21,979 nt of DNA from JAHFJU01 sp964354865 (GCA_964354865.1 CAYHBN010000017.1:1-21979); one strand, 5' to 3'; positions 1 through 7,663 are shown, counted from the stretch's first letter. Translations and numbers: made by a program. The notes: a model not told the origin generated them from the sequence alone.

Positions 1-206
1 TTCTTTGCATCAGCGAATGCCTCAACTTCTGCATGAGCAAGACCATAACCACGATGATAGCCTTCACCAATCACTTCATTATCTTTTACCAAAACTGCGC
101 CCACGAGAGGATTCGGAGACACGGCGCCCAATCCCTTTTTTGCAAGTTCAAGCGCTCTCGTCATGAAAAACGCGTCGTCTGTAGTAGTGGCTAATTTCGT
201 TTTCAT
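1..206 (-). CDS. ribD: RibD N-terminal part (diaminohydroxyphosphoribosylaminopyrimidine deaminase), cut by window edge
   Basis: The 68 visible codons encode the start of the RibD deaminase domain, which deaminates the pyrimidine made by GTP cyclohydrolase II, the second step of riboflavin synthesis. Seen: the family signature with SPNPLVGAVLV, then a GEGYH element and the zinc-binding HAE motif near residue 61. The start ATG at 206 overlaps the ribBA stop as ATGA, which implies translational coupling and decides the start over a second in-frame ATG at 164. The rest of the protein, including any C-terminal reductase domain, lies outside the window. The family call is firm; whether the gene is full length cannot be seen. 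Confidence 0.93.
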   Translation of the reverse strand, partial: MKTKLATTTDDAFFMTRALELAKKGLGAVSPNPLVGAVLVKDNEVIGEGYHRGYGLAHAEVEAFADAK

Positions 207-1420
207 AACAAGTGGCCTGCACGTTTCTTTTTTGCAGAAAGATATTTTTTCAAAAGGGGAGCAGCATTAGTACAAACAAGAGGAACTCGCTCTACAACTT
301 CAATCCCGCTTTTCTCGAGCATATTAATTTTCTCGGGATTATTAGTCATGAGGCGAACTTTTGTAATTCGTAAATCTCGAATCATATCGCGTGCGACCTC
401 GAATGAACGAGCATCTGCCTTAAATCCAAGTTTTACATTTGCTTCATAGGTATCTAATCCACCGTCTTGTAAATTATATGCTTTTAATTTATTAATCAGC
501 CCAATGCCTCGACCTTCGTGTCGCAAATAGAGCAGTACGCCCGAACCTTCTTTTTTCATTACCTCTAATGAGGCAAAAAGCTGCTTATTGCAGTCGCAAC
601 GTACCGAACCGAATACATCGCCCGTAAGGCACTCTGAGTGCATACGAAGCAATACAGGCTTCTTTACATCAATCTTTCCTAGAACTAAGGCAACATGATC
701 TTTATCGTCGAGTGTGCCTTTGTAACCAATCATTTTCAATATTCCAAAATTCTCCGTGGGTAACGGGGTCTCAACTTCTTTTTTTACAAAGACTGTTTGA
801 GCTCTCTCATATTCGGCGATTTCTTCAATAGAGCAAATCGGCAAGTCATGTTTTTTTGCATAAGCGAGAAGCCGCTTACCACGTAGCATTGTTCCGTCGG
901 CATACATAATTTCACAAATTGCTCCAACTGTTCGCAATTTTGCAATTTTCAAAAGTGCAATGGTGCCCTCGGTATGACCAGGTCGCTCTAAAACGCCACC
1001 ATCTTTTGCGATGAGTGGAAAAATATGTCCAGGGGTAGAAAAATTCTCAGCGACTGATTTTGAGTTCGCTAAAAGTGAAATCGTAAAAGCTCGATCTTGA
1101 GCAGAAATGCCGGTTGTAATACCCTCGCGCGCATCGACTGATTCAGTAAAATTACAGTGCGAAAGCATTCGAGGATTTTTTACCACAGCAGTACTCAAGC
1201 CAATTCTCACCGCCGTACCGGTATCGAGTGGAACGCAAAGCAGCCCGCGACCATGAGTAACCATAAAGTTAACGGTCTCAGCAGTAATTTTTTCTGCAGA
1301 GGCTACTAAATCGGCCTCATTCTCGCGATCATGGCTATCAACCAATACAACTAAGCCCCCTCGGCGCAAAGAATCAACGGCGCGAGCAATGGTAGCTGGT
1401 AAAACCGTAGCGATTTTCAT
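203..1420 (-). CDS. ribBA: Bifunctional 3,4-dihydroxy-2-butanone 4-phosphate synthase / GTP cyclohydrolase II
   Basis: A 405-aa fusion enzyme supplying both precursors of riboflavin: ribulose 5-phosphate to dihydroxybutanone phosphate (N-terminal half) and GTP ring opening (C-terminal half). Seen: the RibB metal and substrate loop DRENEADL (about 31-38), THGRG (55-59), TTGIS (102-106), PGHIFPL (130-136) and GHTEG (148-152). In the RibA half, the zinc ligands C264, C275 and C277, the HEGRGIGL catalytic loop (301-308) and the TNNPEK phosphate-binding segment (359-364). The length matches usual RibBA. An upstream in-frame ATG at 1483 would overlap tsf and add 21 unrelated residues. I chose ATG 1420, where homology begins and an AAAGGG stretch lies just upstream. 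The gene follows tsf by 34 nt and overlaps ribD, so it probably sits in one transcript with them. Confidence 0.96.
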   Translation of the reverse strand: MKIATVLPATIARAVDSLRRGGLVVLVDSHDRENEADLVASAEKITAETVNFMVTHGRGLLCVPLDTGTAVRIGLSTAVVKNPRMLSHCNFTESVDAREGITTGISAQDRAFTISLLANSKSVAENFSTPGHIFPLIAKDGGVLERPGHTEGTIALLKIAKLRTVGAICEIMYADGTMLRGKRLLAYAKKHDLPICSIEEIAEYERAQTVFVKKEVETPLPTENFGILKMIGYKGTLDDKDHVALVLGKIDVKKPVLLRMHSECLTGDVFGSVRCDCNKQLFASLEVMKKEGSGVLLYLRHEGRGIGLINKLKAYNLQDGGLDTYEANVKLGFKADARSFEVARDMIRDLRITKVRLMTNNPEKINMLEKSGIEVVERVPLVCTNAAPLLKKYLSAKKKRAGHLL

Positions 1421-1454
1421 TCGCCCTTTGATTAAATGATGTAACAAGAAAAAA

Positions 1455-2045
1455 CTAGAAGCTGAAACGAGTGAATCGTACAACTCGAATATTTTCTCCG
1501 AGCTTCAAAACCATATCAGAGATAAGTTTTTCAACTTTAACCTCATCGTTCTTTACAAATGGCTGAGTCATGAGAGAAACTTCTTCACGGAATTTCTTTT
1601 CTTTGCCTTCCATAATCTTTGCATGCATTGCCTCTGGTTTTCCTTCTTTTGCAAGTGAGTCTAACCAAATAACGCGCTCTTTTGCCACAAGTTCTTCTGA
1701 AACATCGGTAGGTGAAACGTACAGTGGAGAAAGTCCTGCAACGTGCATAGCTAAATCTTTTGCAAGAGTTACAAAGTCTTCACTTCGAGCAACGAAGTCA
1801 GTCTCACAGCCAAGCTGGAGTAATACACCAACTTTACCATTTGAGTGAATGTATGAAGCGACACAACCTTCGCCGGTTGTTCGTTCACTTCGTTCCGCCG
1901 CCTTCGCAACACCCTTCTTTCGAAGAAGTTCGATAGCTTTTTCTTCATCGCCTTGCGCCTCTTCGAGGGCAACTTTACATGCCTGCATTGAAACGCCTGT
2001 TTTAGCCCGAATTGATTTGATCTGATCTAATGAAATTGTTGTCAT
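1455..2045 (-). CDS. tsf: Translation elongation factor Ts (short form)
   Basis: EF-Ts is the cytoplasmic nucleotide-exchange factor that regenerates EF-Tu-GTP. Seen: an N-terminal UBA-like region (about 1-40) with the family's RAKTGVSMQACKVAL pattern, and the EF-Tu-contacting TDFVAR motif at 82-87. At 196 aa it is shorter than the roughly 280-aa proteobacterial protein and resembles the compact forms that have one core subdomain. It is normally adjacent to rpsB. Here rpsB lies 1.7 kb upstream on the same strand with two unrelated genes between, and tsf appears to have its own promoter (2055-2083). No Shine-Dalgarno sequence precedes the ATG. Confidence 0.97.
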   Translation of the reverse strand: MTTISLDQIKSIRAKTGVSMQACKVALEEAQGDEEKAIELLRKKGVAKAAERSERTTGEGCVASYIHSNGKVGVLLQLGCETDFVARSEDFVTLAKDLAMHVAGLSPLYVSPTDVSEELVAKERVIWLDSLAKEGKPEAMHAKIMEGKEKKFREEVSLMTQPFVKNDEVKVEKLISDMVLKLGENIRVVRFTRFSF

Positions 2046-2054
2046 AGCGCGAAT

Positions 2055-2083
2055 AATTTACTGGTAAAAACAGTAAAAGTAAA
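2055..2083 (-). promoter_or_regulatory. Candidate sigma70-type promoter of tsf
   Basis: On the minus strand TTTACT (2083-2078) is followed after exactly 17 nt by TAAATT (2060-2055). Only 9 nt separate the -10 box from the tsf ATG, so the mRNA would be leaderless or nearly so. The hexamers match consensus at four of six positions each. The case rests on spacing and on the same arrangement at other genes here. Confidence 0.4.
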
Positions 2084-2125
2084 GAGAAAGAAGGGGATTA
2101 GAAATCAAGACGGGACGGGGGAAAG

Positions 2126-2932
2126 TTACTCGCTTTGCTCGCAACTGCCATAAAAATACTCACCGTAACTTCGAGCCAATGCTGAATACGTCATAGTAAA
2201 AGCCTGAAGTAGAAGAGACTTTCTGTTACTTGCATCTGAAAATACCAACCCACTAGCCCTATCGTGTAATATACCCATTCCTTTAACGCCATGACCATAC
2301 TGCGTAAAATCTTTTAAATCTCCTACAAAACGCCCACACACACCGGGAGCAATAACAATCTCATCGAAGGCTAAAGGCGCACAAAGAACATCTTTGCAGT
2401 GAGCCACAATTCTTTGCGCATTGCGATCTGCCATCTTTTTTGATCCGCAATAGATAGTAAATATTTTGCCGTCTTCAATTTCACCACCTGATAAATACTT
2501 ATGAGAGAAATCATTTTGTAATAAAAATTCTTTTACAAAAGGAACATCTTCAGCACGTACATTCAGGTGTAACTTCCAACCCAAATACGGCTCTTCAGGA
2601 TTCCAAAAAGCTGTTGTTTCTGGTGGATTTACAATGTGTGTATATTCAGGACTGGCATCAGTGTAACCCTTTTGTGCAAGCTTTTTATCACTCATAGCTG
2701 CATAGTGATTTTCATTCAAAGCTTGGTTTAACCACTGTGGCGCGCCGGAACATTGCGCTCGCTCTAACAGCTGGTAAAAACGACGCTCTGCTTCTTTATT
2801 TTCTATACAACGCGGGTCACTGTTTTCAGGACTCACCGTTTTCAGTAAATCAGCAGCTGCTCCGTTCAATTTCCTGTCACTTTCGTCGTCTAAATACCAC
2901 CAATTACTTTGAGGAGTTTTGGCATCAGACAT
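2126..2932 (-). CDS. Uncharacterised protein with a phosphothreonine-lyase-like (OspF/SpvC) motif pattern
   Basis: A 268-aa soluble protein without signal peptide or membrane segment; I do not recognise a firm family. Seen in the middle: K120-L-H122-L-N-V, then a helix-like stretch, K145, then G155-K-I-F-T-I-Y161. In order and approximate spacing this resembles the OspF/SpvC/HopAI1 effector lyases, which have K-F-H-I-S-V, a catalytic lysine about 30 residues later, and G-x-x-F-T-L-Y. Near the end, R201 and the DLKDFTQYGHG region could correspond to the phosphate-binding arginine segment. In that family K and H act as base and acid to remove phosphate from phosphothreonine by beta-elimination; transferring that function here is inference. 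The N-terminal 100 residues have no counterpart I know. It starts 7 nt after the DUF4870-like gene and is probably co-transcribed. A HopA1-like or unrelated fold is possible. Confidence 0.55.
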   Translation of the reverse strand: MSDAKTPQSNWWYLDDESDRKLNGAAADLLKTVSPENSDPRCIENKEAERRFYQLLERAQCSGAPQWLNQALNENHYAAMSDKKLAQKGYTDASPEYTHIVNPPETTAFWNPEEPYLGWKLHLNVRAEDVPFVKEFLLQNDFSHKYLSGGEIEDGKIFTIYCGSKKMADRNAQRIVAHCKDVLCAPLAFDEIVIAPGVCGRFVGDLKDFTQYGHGVKGMGILHDRASGLVFSDASNRKSLLLQAFTMTYSALARSYGEYFYGSCEQSE

Positions 2933-2939
2933 ACAAGAA

Positions 2940-3545
2940 TTATTTTACAACTAGTTCTGTCGGTGCTGTGGCTTGTGGTTCTTCGGGAGTCGCAATCTTA
3001 TCGTTAGCAGAATCAGTCACACTCTTTACCGCGCTCGTCATCGCATTCGTTACTTTATCAGCTGCGGCACCTACAACATTCATGTGTGCAACAGTTGCAG
3101 TCGCTTTACCTAAGAACGCATCAAAATCAATTTTCTGTGCGATTGCTCCAACAACAGGAATCTTCCACATTTTTCCCATGTAGGCGTTATACATACAAAG
3201 AATATAGGCGGCAAAAAGGGCGAAGGTGAGGAGTGAACCAAGCAGAGGAATCGCAACTAATACAATCAACTGTAAAAAGAAAATTGCCAAGAGAGCCATA
3301 CTCTGACGAGCGTGGAATTTACAATAGTCACTCTTTGGTTGAGCTACGAGTGGGAGTACAAAAAGGGGACCAACGTATCCGATAGTCGCAAAAACGCGTT
3401 CAGCATTTGTTGATTCAATTTGTGGCTCTACCGTAGCAACCTGGGTCGCTACTTCAGTTGGAGTGCTTTCAACAGGAGCGGCAGTTTCAGTCGGAGCTGG
3501 TGCTTGTGTAACTGGTGTTTCTACGTTTGGTGTTTGGTTTTCCAT
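2940..3545 (-). CDS. Tic20/DUF4870-like membrane protein
   Basis: A 201-aa protein with a Pro/Thr/Glu-rich disordered N-terminus (about 1-45), then a membrane domain. Seen: hydrophobic segments at about 52-68, 84-99 and 101-123, with the family-like pattern GYVGPLFVLPL followed by a polar loop and KFHARQSMALL. This pattern is common in Tic20-like/DUF4870 proteins of Patescibacteria. A C-terminal soluble region (about 135-201) is rich in Ala, Thr and Val and may be amphipathic. The role is unknown; chloroplast Tic20 is a protein-import channel component, but that function should not be transferred. A minus-strand extended -10 (TGGTAGAAT, core 3575-3570) lies 24 nt before the ATG. The next gene begins 7 nt downstream. 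Confidence 0.75.
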   Translation of the reverse strand: MENQTPNVETPVTQAPAPTETAAPVESTPTEVATQVATVEPQIESTNAERVFATIGYVGPLFVLPLVAQPKSDYCKFHARQSMALLAIFFLQLIVLVAIPLLGSLLTFALFAAYILCMYNAYMGKMWKIPVVGAIAQKIDFDAFLGKATATVAHMNVVGAAADKVTNAMTSAVKSVTDSANDKIATPEEPQATAPTELVVK

Positions 3546-3569
3546 AGATATTCGTTAATTAACAATAGT

Positions 3570-3577
3570 ATTCTACC
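3570..3577 (-). promoter_or_regulatory. Candidate extended -10 promoter element of the DUF4870-like gene
   Basis: TAGAAT (3575-3570 on the minus strand) is preceded by TG at the extended -10 position. The 24 nt to the ATG at 3545 contain no Shine-Dalgarno sequence. The -35 region (TCGCAA, 17 nt upstream) is weak. Confidence 0.35.
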
Positions 3578-3644
3578 ATAAAATAGACATAATTGCGAGT
3601 ACATGGCTGCTACGCAGCAGGGTACAACGAATTCTAAGGGAACT

Positions 3645-3676
3645 AAAAACTCCCCCTGTATTTATAATAGGGGGAG
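3645..3676 (-). terminator. Second minus-strand hairpin with T-run (terminator or attenuator)
   Basis: CTCCCCC (3650-3656) pairs with GGGGGAG (3670-3676), seven base pairs around a 13-nt A/T-rich loop. Read on the minus strand the stem is followed at once by TTTTT (3649-3645), the form of an intrinsic terminator. It lies about 40 nt beyond the rpsB terminator and directly after a good promoter (3686-3713), so it may stop or modulate a short transcript rather than only back up the first terminator. Confidence 0.6.
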
Positions 3677-3685
3677 CTGTTTTCG

Positions 3686-3713
3686 AGTATAGTCAGGCAT
3701 TTTAAAAATGCAA
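3686..3713 (-). promoter_or_regulatory. Candidate promoter directly downstream of the rpsB terminator
   Basis: On the minus strand TTGCAT (3713-3708) and TATACT (3691-3686) are separated by 16 nt, a good sigma70-like match. The -35 box starts right at the end of the rpsB terminator T-run. Transcription would begin near 3679, just before the hairpin at 3650-3676. It could drive the DUF4870-like operon with an attenuator-like leader, or a very short RNA. Confidence 0.45.
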
Positions 3714-3745
3714 CAAAAAAGAGTCCCGCAAATGCGGGACTCTTT
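3712..3745 (-). terminator. Intrinsic terminator of rpsB
   Basis: AAAGAGTCCCGC (3718-3729) pairs perfectly with 3734-3745 around a 4-nt loop. On the minus strand the stem runs into TTTTTT (3720-3715). It begins 26 nt after the rpsB stop codon and is the clearest Rho-independent terminator in the window. It separates rpsB from the genes that lead to tsf. Confidence 0.88.
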
Positions 3746-3770
3746 GACAGTAATAACAGATGTCGAATGA

Positions 3771-4511
3771 CTACAGAGCAGCCTTCTCGTGCAACTCTGG
3801 TTTTTTAGCAGCACCAGCACGATGTTTGCCTTCTGAAATTGCCTTTTGAAAAGCATTTGCGAAGAATGAAAGTGATTTAACTGCATCATCGTTGCCTGGA
3901 ACAATATGAGTCAACAAATCTGGATCCGCATTTGAATCACAAAGTCCGACAGTAGGGATTCCTAATCGTTTTGCCTCTTTTAGAGCCAATCGATCTCGAA
4001 CTGCATCGAGAACAACAACAACATCTGGCACACGGTACATATTCTCAACACCAGAGAACGCATCTTGTAACTTTTTCAATGAACGGCCGAGCTCAACACA
4101 CTCTTTTTTAGTGTATTTCTCCTCCCATTCGCCGGCTGCTTTCTGATCCTTCAAATCTTTAAAGTATTTGATTCGGCGTTTTACCGTATCGAAGTTAGTC
4201 AAAATACCAGGAATCCACTTTTTAGTGATGTATGGGCAATCAGTCGCAACTGCAGCATCGGTAAGAAGTTTGATTGCTTGTAATTTTGTAGAAACGAGCA
4301 ATACAGACTTACCTGCAGCCGCGCTTTCACGCAAAAAGTCGCATGCAGCCTCGAGCTTTGTAGCTGTTTTGGTTAAATCGAACATGTGAATACCATCGCG
4401 CTTATCGTAAAGATACTTGCGCATTTTAGGGTTCCACTTTGAAACACGGTGGCCAAAGTGACAACCAGCCTCGATCATCGAGGTGAGAACTTTTTTGTCT
4501 GGAGTAGACAT
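3771..4511 (-). CDS. rpsB: 30S ribosomal protein S2
   Basis: S2 binds the 30S subunit late in assembly and is needed for docking of S1 where S1 exists. Seen: the family N-terminus with EAGCHFGH (about 15-22) and WNPKMRKY, the GIHMFDL element, VLLVSTK, and the C-terminal LCDSNADPDLLTHIVPGNDD segment. The length of 246 aa is normal. An AAGGA element lies 3 nt before the ATG, one of very few Shine-Dalgarno-like sites in the window. A promoter candidate at 4635-4662 would give a leader of about 115 nt, unlike the near-leaderless genes around it. A strong terminator follows. EF-Ts, its usual partner gene, is displaced. Confidence 0.98.
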   Translation of the reverse strand: MSTPDKKVLTSMIEAGCHFGHRVSKWNPKMRKYLYDKRDGIHMFDLTKTATKLEAACDFLRESAAAGKSVLLVSTKLQAIKLLTDAAVATDCPYITKKWIPGILTNFDTVKRRIKYFKDLKDQKAAGEWEEKYTKKECVELGRSLKKLQDAFSGVENMYRVPDVVVVLDAVRDRLALKEAKRLGIPTVGLCDSNADPDLLTHIVPGNDDAVKSLSFFANAFQKAISEGKHRAGAAKKPELHEKAAL

Positions 4512-4662
4512 AGATCCTTGGGGTTAAGGCTTTTCTTTGTCATCTCGCTTTTGAATCTCCAGTGGCCTATACGTAGGCGGCCAAAGGGACAGGATAAAAA
4601 GCGATCGAAAGAAAAACTAAGTAAATGTGCGCTTATTTTAGTGCTATTTGGGCGGATTGCAA
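4512..4662 (-). promoter_or_regulatory. rpsB promoter candidate and structured leader
   Basis: On the minus strand TTGCAA (4662-4657), 16 nt, then TAAAAT (4640-4635) form a promoter candidate 15 nt beyond the stop of the preceding gene. The leader of about 115 nt contains GCCTA/TAGGC arms (4565-4569 and 4574-4578) around a 4-nt loop, flanked by TGGCC and GGCCA. Next to the start codon a short CCTT/AAGG pairing (4516-4519 and 4526-4529) could mask the AAGGA site. Autoregulatory leaders are common for ribosomal protein genes; whether S2 binds here is not shown. Confidence 0.4.
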
Positions 4663-4676
4663 GACGAAAACCTACC

Positions 4677-6665
4677 TCATGGCATAGTAAACGGCTCAAA
4701 TCCTAATAATACTAACTTTCTGTTCGCATTTAGAAAGGCAGTTCGAAGTTCACCTGTTTCGCGCATCGTCTTACGAATATGGAGCGTGTCATCGTTAGCT
4801 TCTCCCAAGTTATCGATATTCCAACGATCCCACGTGCTATCAATTGTATTGCCGAGTTCACGACCGGGGCTTTGAAACCACCCTCTTAATCGTTTAATTT
4901 CTGTTACCAAAATCTGTTGGCGAATTTTTTCGGATTCGTTAGCGGGGATCGTCTCACCTTGAGCCCTAAAAGACATAATTTTATTTAAAACTTCAGCCTC
5001 GTCAGCATCATCTAAATATTCACGAATTTCGTTTCCTGTATCGACAATGCCATAAATAGTTCCAGCCGGGCCAATAGTGGCTGCACCCGTTAAACTTTTT
5101 GCCAATCCTTTGCCAACGACTTTCGTTAATGCCCACGTCATTGATTTTGCAGCGATTTTTGGAGGAGCTAACAAAACTTTAACGGTCGTTTTCCCGATAG
5201 CTTTTTCGAGCATCCACTTGCTCAATTTTGCTCCCCACGGTGCGAGCTTGCTGGCCACCGCAACTGTTGCTGCAACTTCGGCATCTTGAACGGCAATACC
5301 AATGAGTGGATGTTCTTCAAAATATCCAACAGTATACGGAGATTTGAGATGCATTACAGAACCATCTTTTAAATCGACTTCGGTCGGCATAAGAATACCG
5401 AAAGGTGCATACAATCGAAGAGATCGTATAAAGTCGACTCCTTCTTTAGATTGAAGTGCTTTTGCGCGCAGCGTTGAATCAGATTTAAACTGAGAATTTG
5501 ACTCTCCCTGGCTAAGAATATACGCATCATTAATCAATTCTTGTTCTACCGCAACATGACGTCTGACAAGATCAACCGTGGTAGGCAGGTATTCGGAAAA
5601 AGCTTTTTTGAATTCACGGGTATCATCAGATTGCAAATAATCATCAGGATTTGATTTTAAATTAATACACGCTTCACGCAGAGTCCTAACCGCTTTTATA
5701 TCAACCGCATCTCGTAAACTTATTACTTGCGCGATGGTCTCTTGTTTAACCGCATCTATAACGGCTTTATCGTACTTAATGGGTCTTATGATATCAACGC
5801 TCATTTGGACACTCTTGATAAGAATACTCCGAGCAATTGACTCATTTTGATCTTCGGGAGTCGCAAGGAAATTTACTACCGCTTTTCCACCTAATTCAAC
5901 ATGTCGCTGAATAAACCCACGTAATCCTTTAAAGTATTTTTCCTGGTTACTAATTACTTCTTGAGCACCAGCTTCAATCGCATCACCAACGACTTTTTCA
6001 AAGTTTGGAGTAGTAAATGATTCATAAAAATTCAACGTCGAAAGAAGAACATCAATATTTTGATCGCGATCTTTTTTCTTGAGCGAAAGTATTTTTTCCG
6101 AAACCTCTTCGTATCGATCTAAATTAGTCGCATAGGCTTCTACAAAAGCATCCTTGTCGCCATGCCCCATTAATTCTTGTAAATAGAGTGTTTGAGCCTC
6201 ATCAAGTGAATCATCTAACTGCCCATTTGCTACATCGAACTCAGCCGAAACAGTAGAGCGACTATTCCCGCTAAACCCGTGTTCATACATGCGTATCATG
6301 CCATCTACCGAGGTATCAAGACTGTTATCATTAGCATGTTCAACGAGCATTTTTTTAAATCCTAAAATATCGGCCAAACGTTGTTCGCGTTTCTCAATTG
6401 CACCTTTTATGGAAAGCCTTTCTTCTTCTAAATCGTTACTCTCACGCTCGGCAAGTTGCTTTCGTTCGACCTGACTATATCGTTCATACAAGTCGCGAGT
6501 TTTTTTTGTGATGGCCGATTCTTCATCGTGTAAATAGCGTAACAACTTCTCGGTTTTCGTTGGTAATTTTTTATCAGGATTTTGTTGCAGAAATTTTAAA
6601 TTATCGACATTTTCTGCCGACTTATTTCTATTCGATTCTTTTGGTTTTTCGTTTTGAGAACCCAT
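4677..6665 (-). CDS. Large helical protein of unknown function (662 aa)
   Basis: I do not recognise this protein. Seen: a very polar, lysine- and glutamate-rich N-terminus; predicted coiled coil over about 35-110 (long runs of E, K, R, Q with heptad-like leucines); a helical middle (about 150-440) with few hydrophobic runs; a region at about 453-545 rich in Ala, Gly, Val and Lys with several amphipathic or weakly hydrophobic helices and a Gly-rich turn (GAATIGPAGTIYG); then a polar C-terminus with several Trp (596-615). There is no signal peptide. The 453-545 segment could insert in or lie on a membrane, but that is inference. It is the last of four consecutive unknown genes, starting 6 nt after the stop of a single-membrane-helix protein, so the two may act together. 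It ends just before the rpsB promoter with no visible terminator. Confidence 0.8.
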   Translation of the reverse strand: MGSQNEKPKESNRNKSAENVDNLKFLQQNPDKKLPTKTEKLLRYLHDEESAITKKTRDLYERYSQVERKQLAERESNDLEEERLSIKGAIEKREQRLADILGFKKMLVEHANDNSLDTSVDGMIRMYEHGFSGNSRSTVSAEFDVANGQLDDSLDEAQTLYLQELMGHGDKDAFVEAYATNLDRYEEVSEKILSLKKKDRDQNIDVLLSTLNFYESFTTPNFEKVVGDAIEAGAQEVISNQEKYFKGLRGFIQRHVELGGKAVVNFLATPEDQNESIARSILIKSVQMSVDIIRPIKYDKAVIDAVKQETIAQVISLRDAVDIKAVRTLREACINLKSNPDDYLQSDDTREFKKAFSEYLPTTVDLVRRHVAVEQELINDAYILSQGESNSQFKSDSTLRAKALQSKEGVDFIRSLRLYAPFGILMPTEVDLKDGSVMHLKSPYTVGYFEEHPLIGIAVQDAEVAATVAVASKLAPWGAKLSKWMLEKAIGKTTVKVLLAPPKIAAKSMTWALTKVVGKGLAKSLTGAATIGPAGTIYGIVDTGNEIREYLDDADEAEVLNKIMSFRAQGETIPANESEKIRQQILVTEIKRLRGWFQSPGRELGNTIDSTWDRWNIDNLGEANDDTLHIRKTMRETGELRTAFLNANRKLVLLGFEPFTMP

Positions 6666-6671
6666 GTGTTT

Positions 6672-7166
6672 TTATAGTTGAGATACACCTGTTTCTGTTT
6701 GTGGGAACAAGTCATCAATAACATTTATCTGTGTTGGATCGATCGAAATCGCTTTTCCAAAAAGGTTTTTAGTCAGCTTCATACCGGCCTCTTTAATTCC
6801 CGAAATTCCTGCAGAAAGGGGAGCCGAGAAATACCACATTGCAAATGCTGCACAGGCAAGCATAATTGTTTTCATTGGATGATCTTTAATTTTTTCCCAT
6901 ACATAGTTTGCCGGCTTTACTACTAAAAACTCAAACGCTTTTTCAATGCTCTTACCAAATTTAGACCAAATTGACTCACTCGATTCTTGAAGCTCTTGGC
7001 GCTCAAGACTTATATCGGGCATTTGTGCCTCTGGCAATTTTTCGCCACGTTTAAGTAGTTTATTTTCAAGTCCTTTTAACTCATCGATACGTTCACGCGT
7101 TGATACATCGTGATTTTTGGGGAGGGATTCAAATCCCATTACTTCGAATGATTGTGCTGATGTCAT
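6672..7166 (-). CDS. Small single-pass membrane protein of unknown function
   Basis: A 164-aa protein not recognised. Seen: a polar N-terminal part (1-65) with likely helices, an amphipathic helix around 66-96, one clear hydrophobic segment at about 98-121 (MKTIMLACAAFAMWYFSAPL), and a C-terminal 40 residues of mixed character. No cleavable signal peptide is visible. Its ATG overlaps the TGA of the upstream gene as ATGA and the 662-aa gene follows after 6 nt, which indicates tight co-expression. It may anchor its neighbours at the membrane; this is inference from layout only. Confidence 0.8.
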   Translation of the reverse strand: MTSAQSFEVMGFESLPKNHDVSTRERIDELKGLENKLLKRGEKLPEAQMPDISLERQELQESSESIWSKFGKSIEKAFEFLVVKPANYVWEKIKDHPMKTIMLACAAFAMWYFSAPLSAGISGIKEAGMKLTKNLFGKAISIDPTQINVIDDLFPQTETGVSQL

Positions 7167-7663
7167 AATTGTTTTGAGAGAACTTCAATCTGTGCATCTA
7201 AATAGCGAACAAAAGCAGTCTCTAAAAACTTTTGCTCAGCTTGTCTTAATTTATTTCGCATTTTTACCAGATCTACCAGATTTTCGATTTGAGCAGTGTC
7301 AAATTCAGTTTCAGACATTTTCATCATCGTGTCTTCGATCAATTGTGTTATTACTGACGAACCAAGTGACTTCATCATCGACTGTAAAAGGTCGTCTGCA
7401 CCCAAACACTTCTGTTTTAAAACATGATGAGTCTCGTCTTCAAACACTATCTGCATGTACTGTTCGTGGCCTTTTTTCGAGCTATCTTGCATAAGCGCAT
7501 GAAGAAAACTGCGCACGGTGTCTATATCGTACTTGTCGTTCAAAAGGTGTTTTGGGTACGTAGAAAAAACTTCTACCAGCGCGCGATGTAGCGAATCTCC
7601 ATTTTTAGGGAATTTTGTCCGAATATTTTCGAGCAGTAATTTTTCTTTTTCACTTATATTCAT
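7163..7663 (-). CDS. Helical protein of unknown function (166 aa)
   Basis: A soluble, leucine- and glutamate-rich helical protein without a family I recognise. The C-terminal part (about 120-166) looks like a continuous helix or coiled coil. An in-frame GTG at 7681 would add six residues, but TGATATACT (an extended -10, core 7677-7672) lies 8 nt before ATG 7663, and a transcript from it could not include that GTG. I therefore chose ATG 7663. The stop overlaps the next gene's start (ATGA). The upstream 160-aa gene ends 20 nt before this start, so read-through from it is also likely. Confidence 0.78.
   Translation of the reverse strand: MNISEKEKLLLENIRTKFPKNGDSLHRALVEVFSTYPKHLLNDKYDIDTVRSFLHALMQDSSKKGHEQYMQIVFEDETHHVLKQKCLGADDLLQSMMKSLGSSVITQLIEDTMMKMSETEFDTAQIENLVDLVKMRNKLRQAEQKFLETAFVRYLDAQIEVLSKQL

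Noticed and set aside
1421..1483. Upstream ATG start for ribBA adding 21 residues.
   Set aside because: It would overlap the tsf coding end and the added residues do not resemble RibB; the ATG at 1420 matches the family start.
1570..1848. Plus-strand open frame opposite tsf, and many similar frames opposite other genes.
   Set aside because: They lie within well-supported genes on the other strand and show no family motif or start signals.
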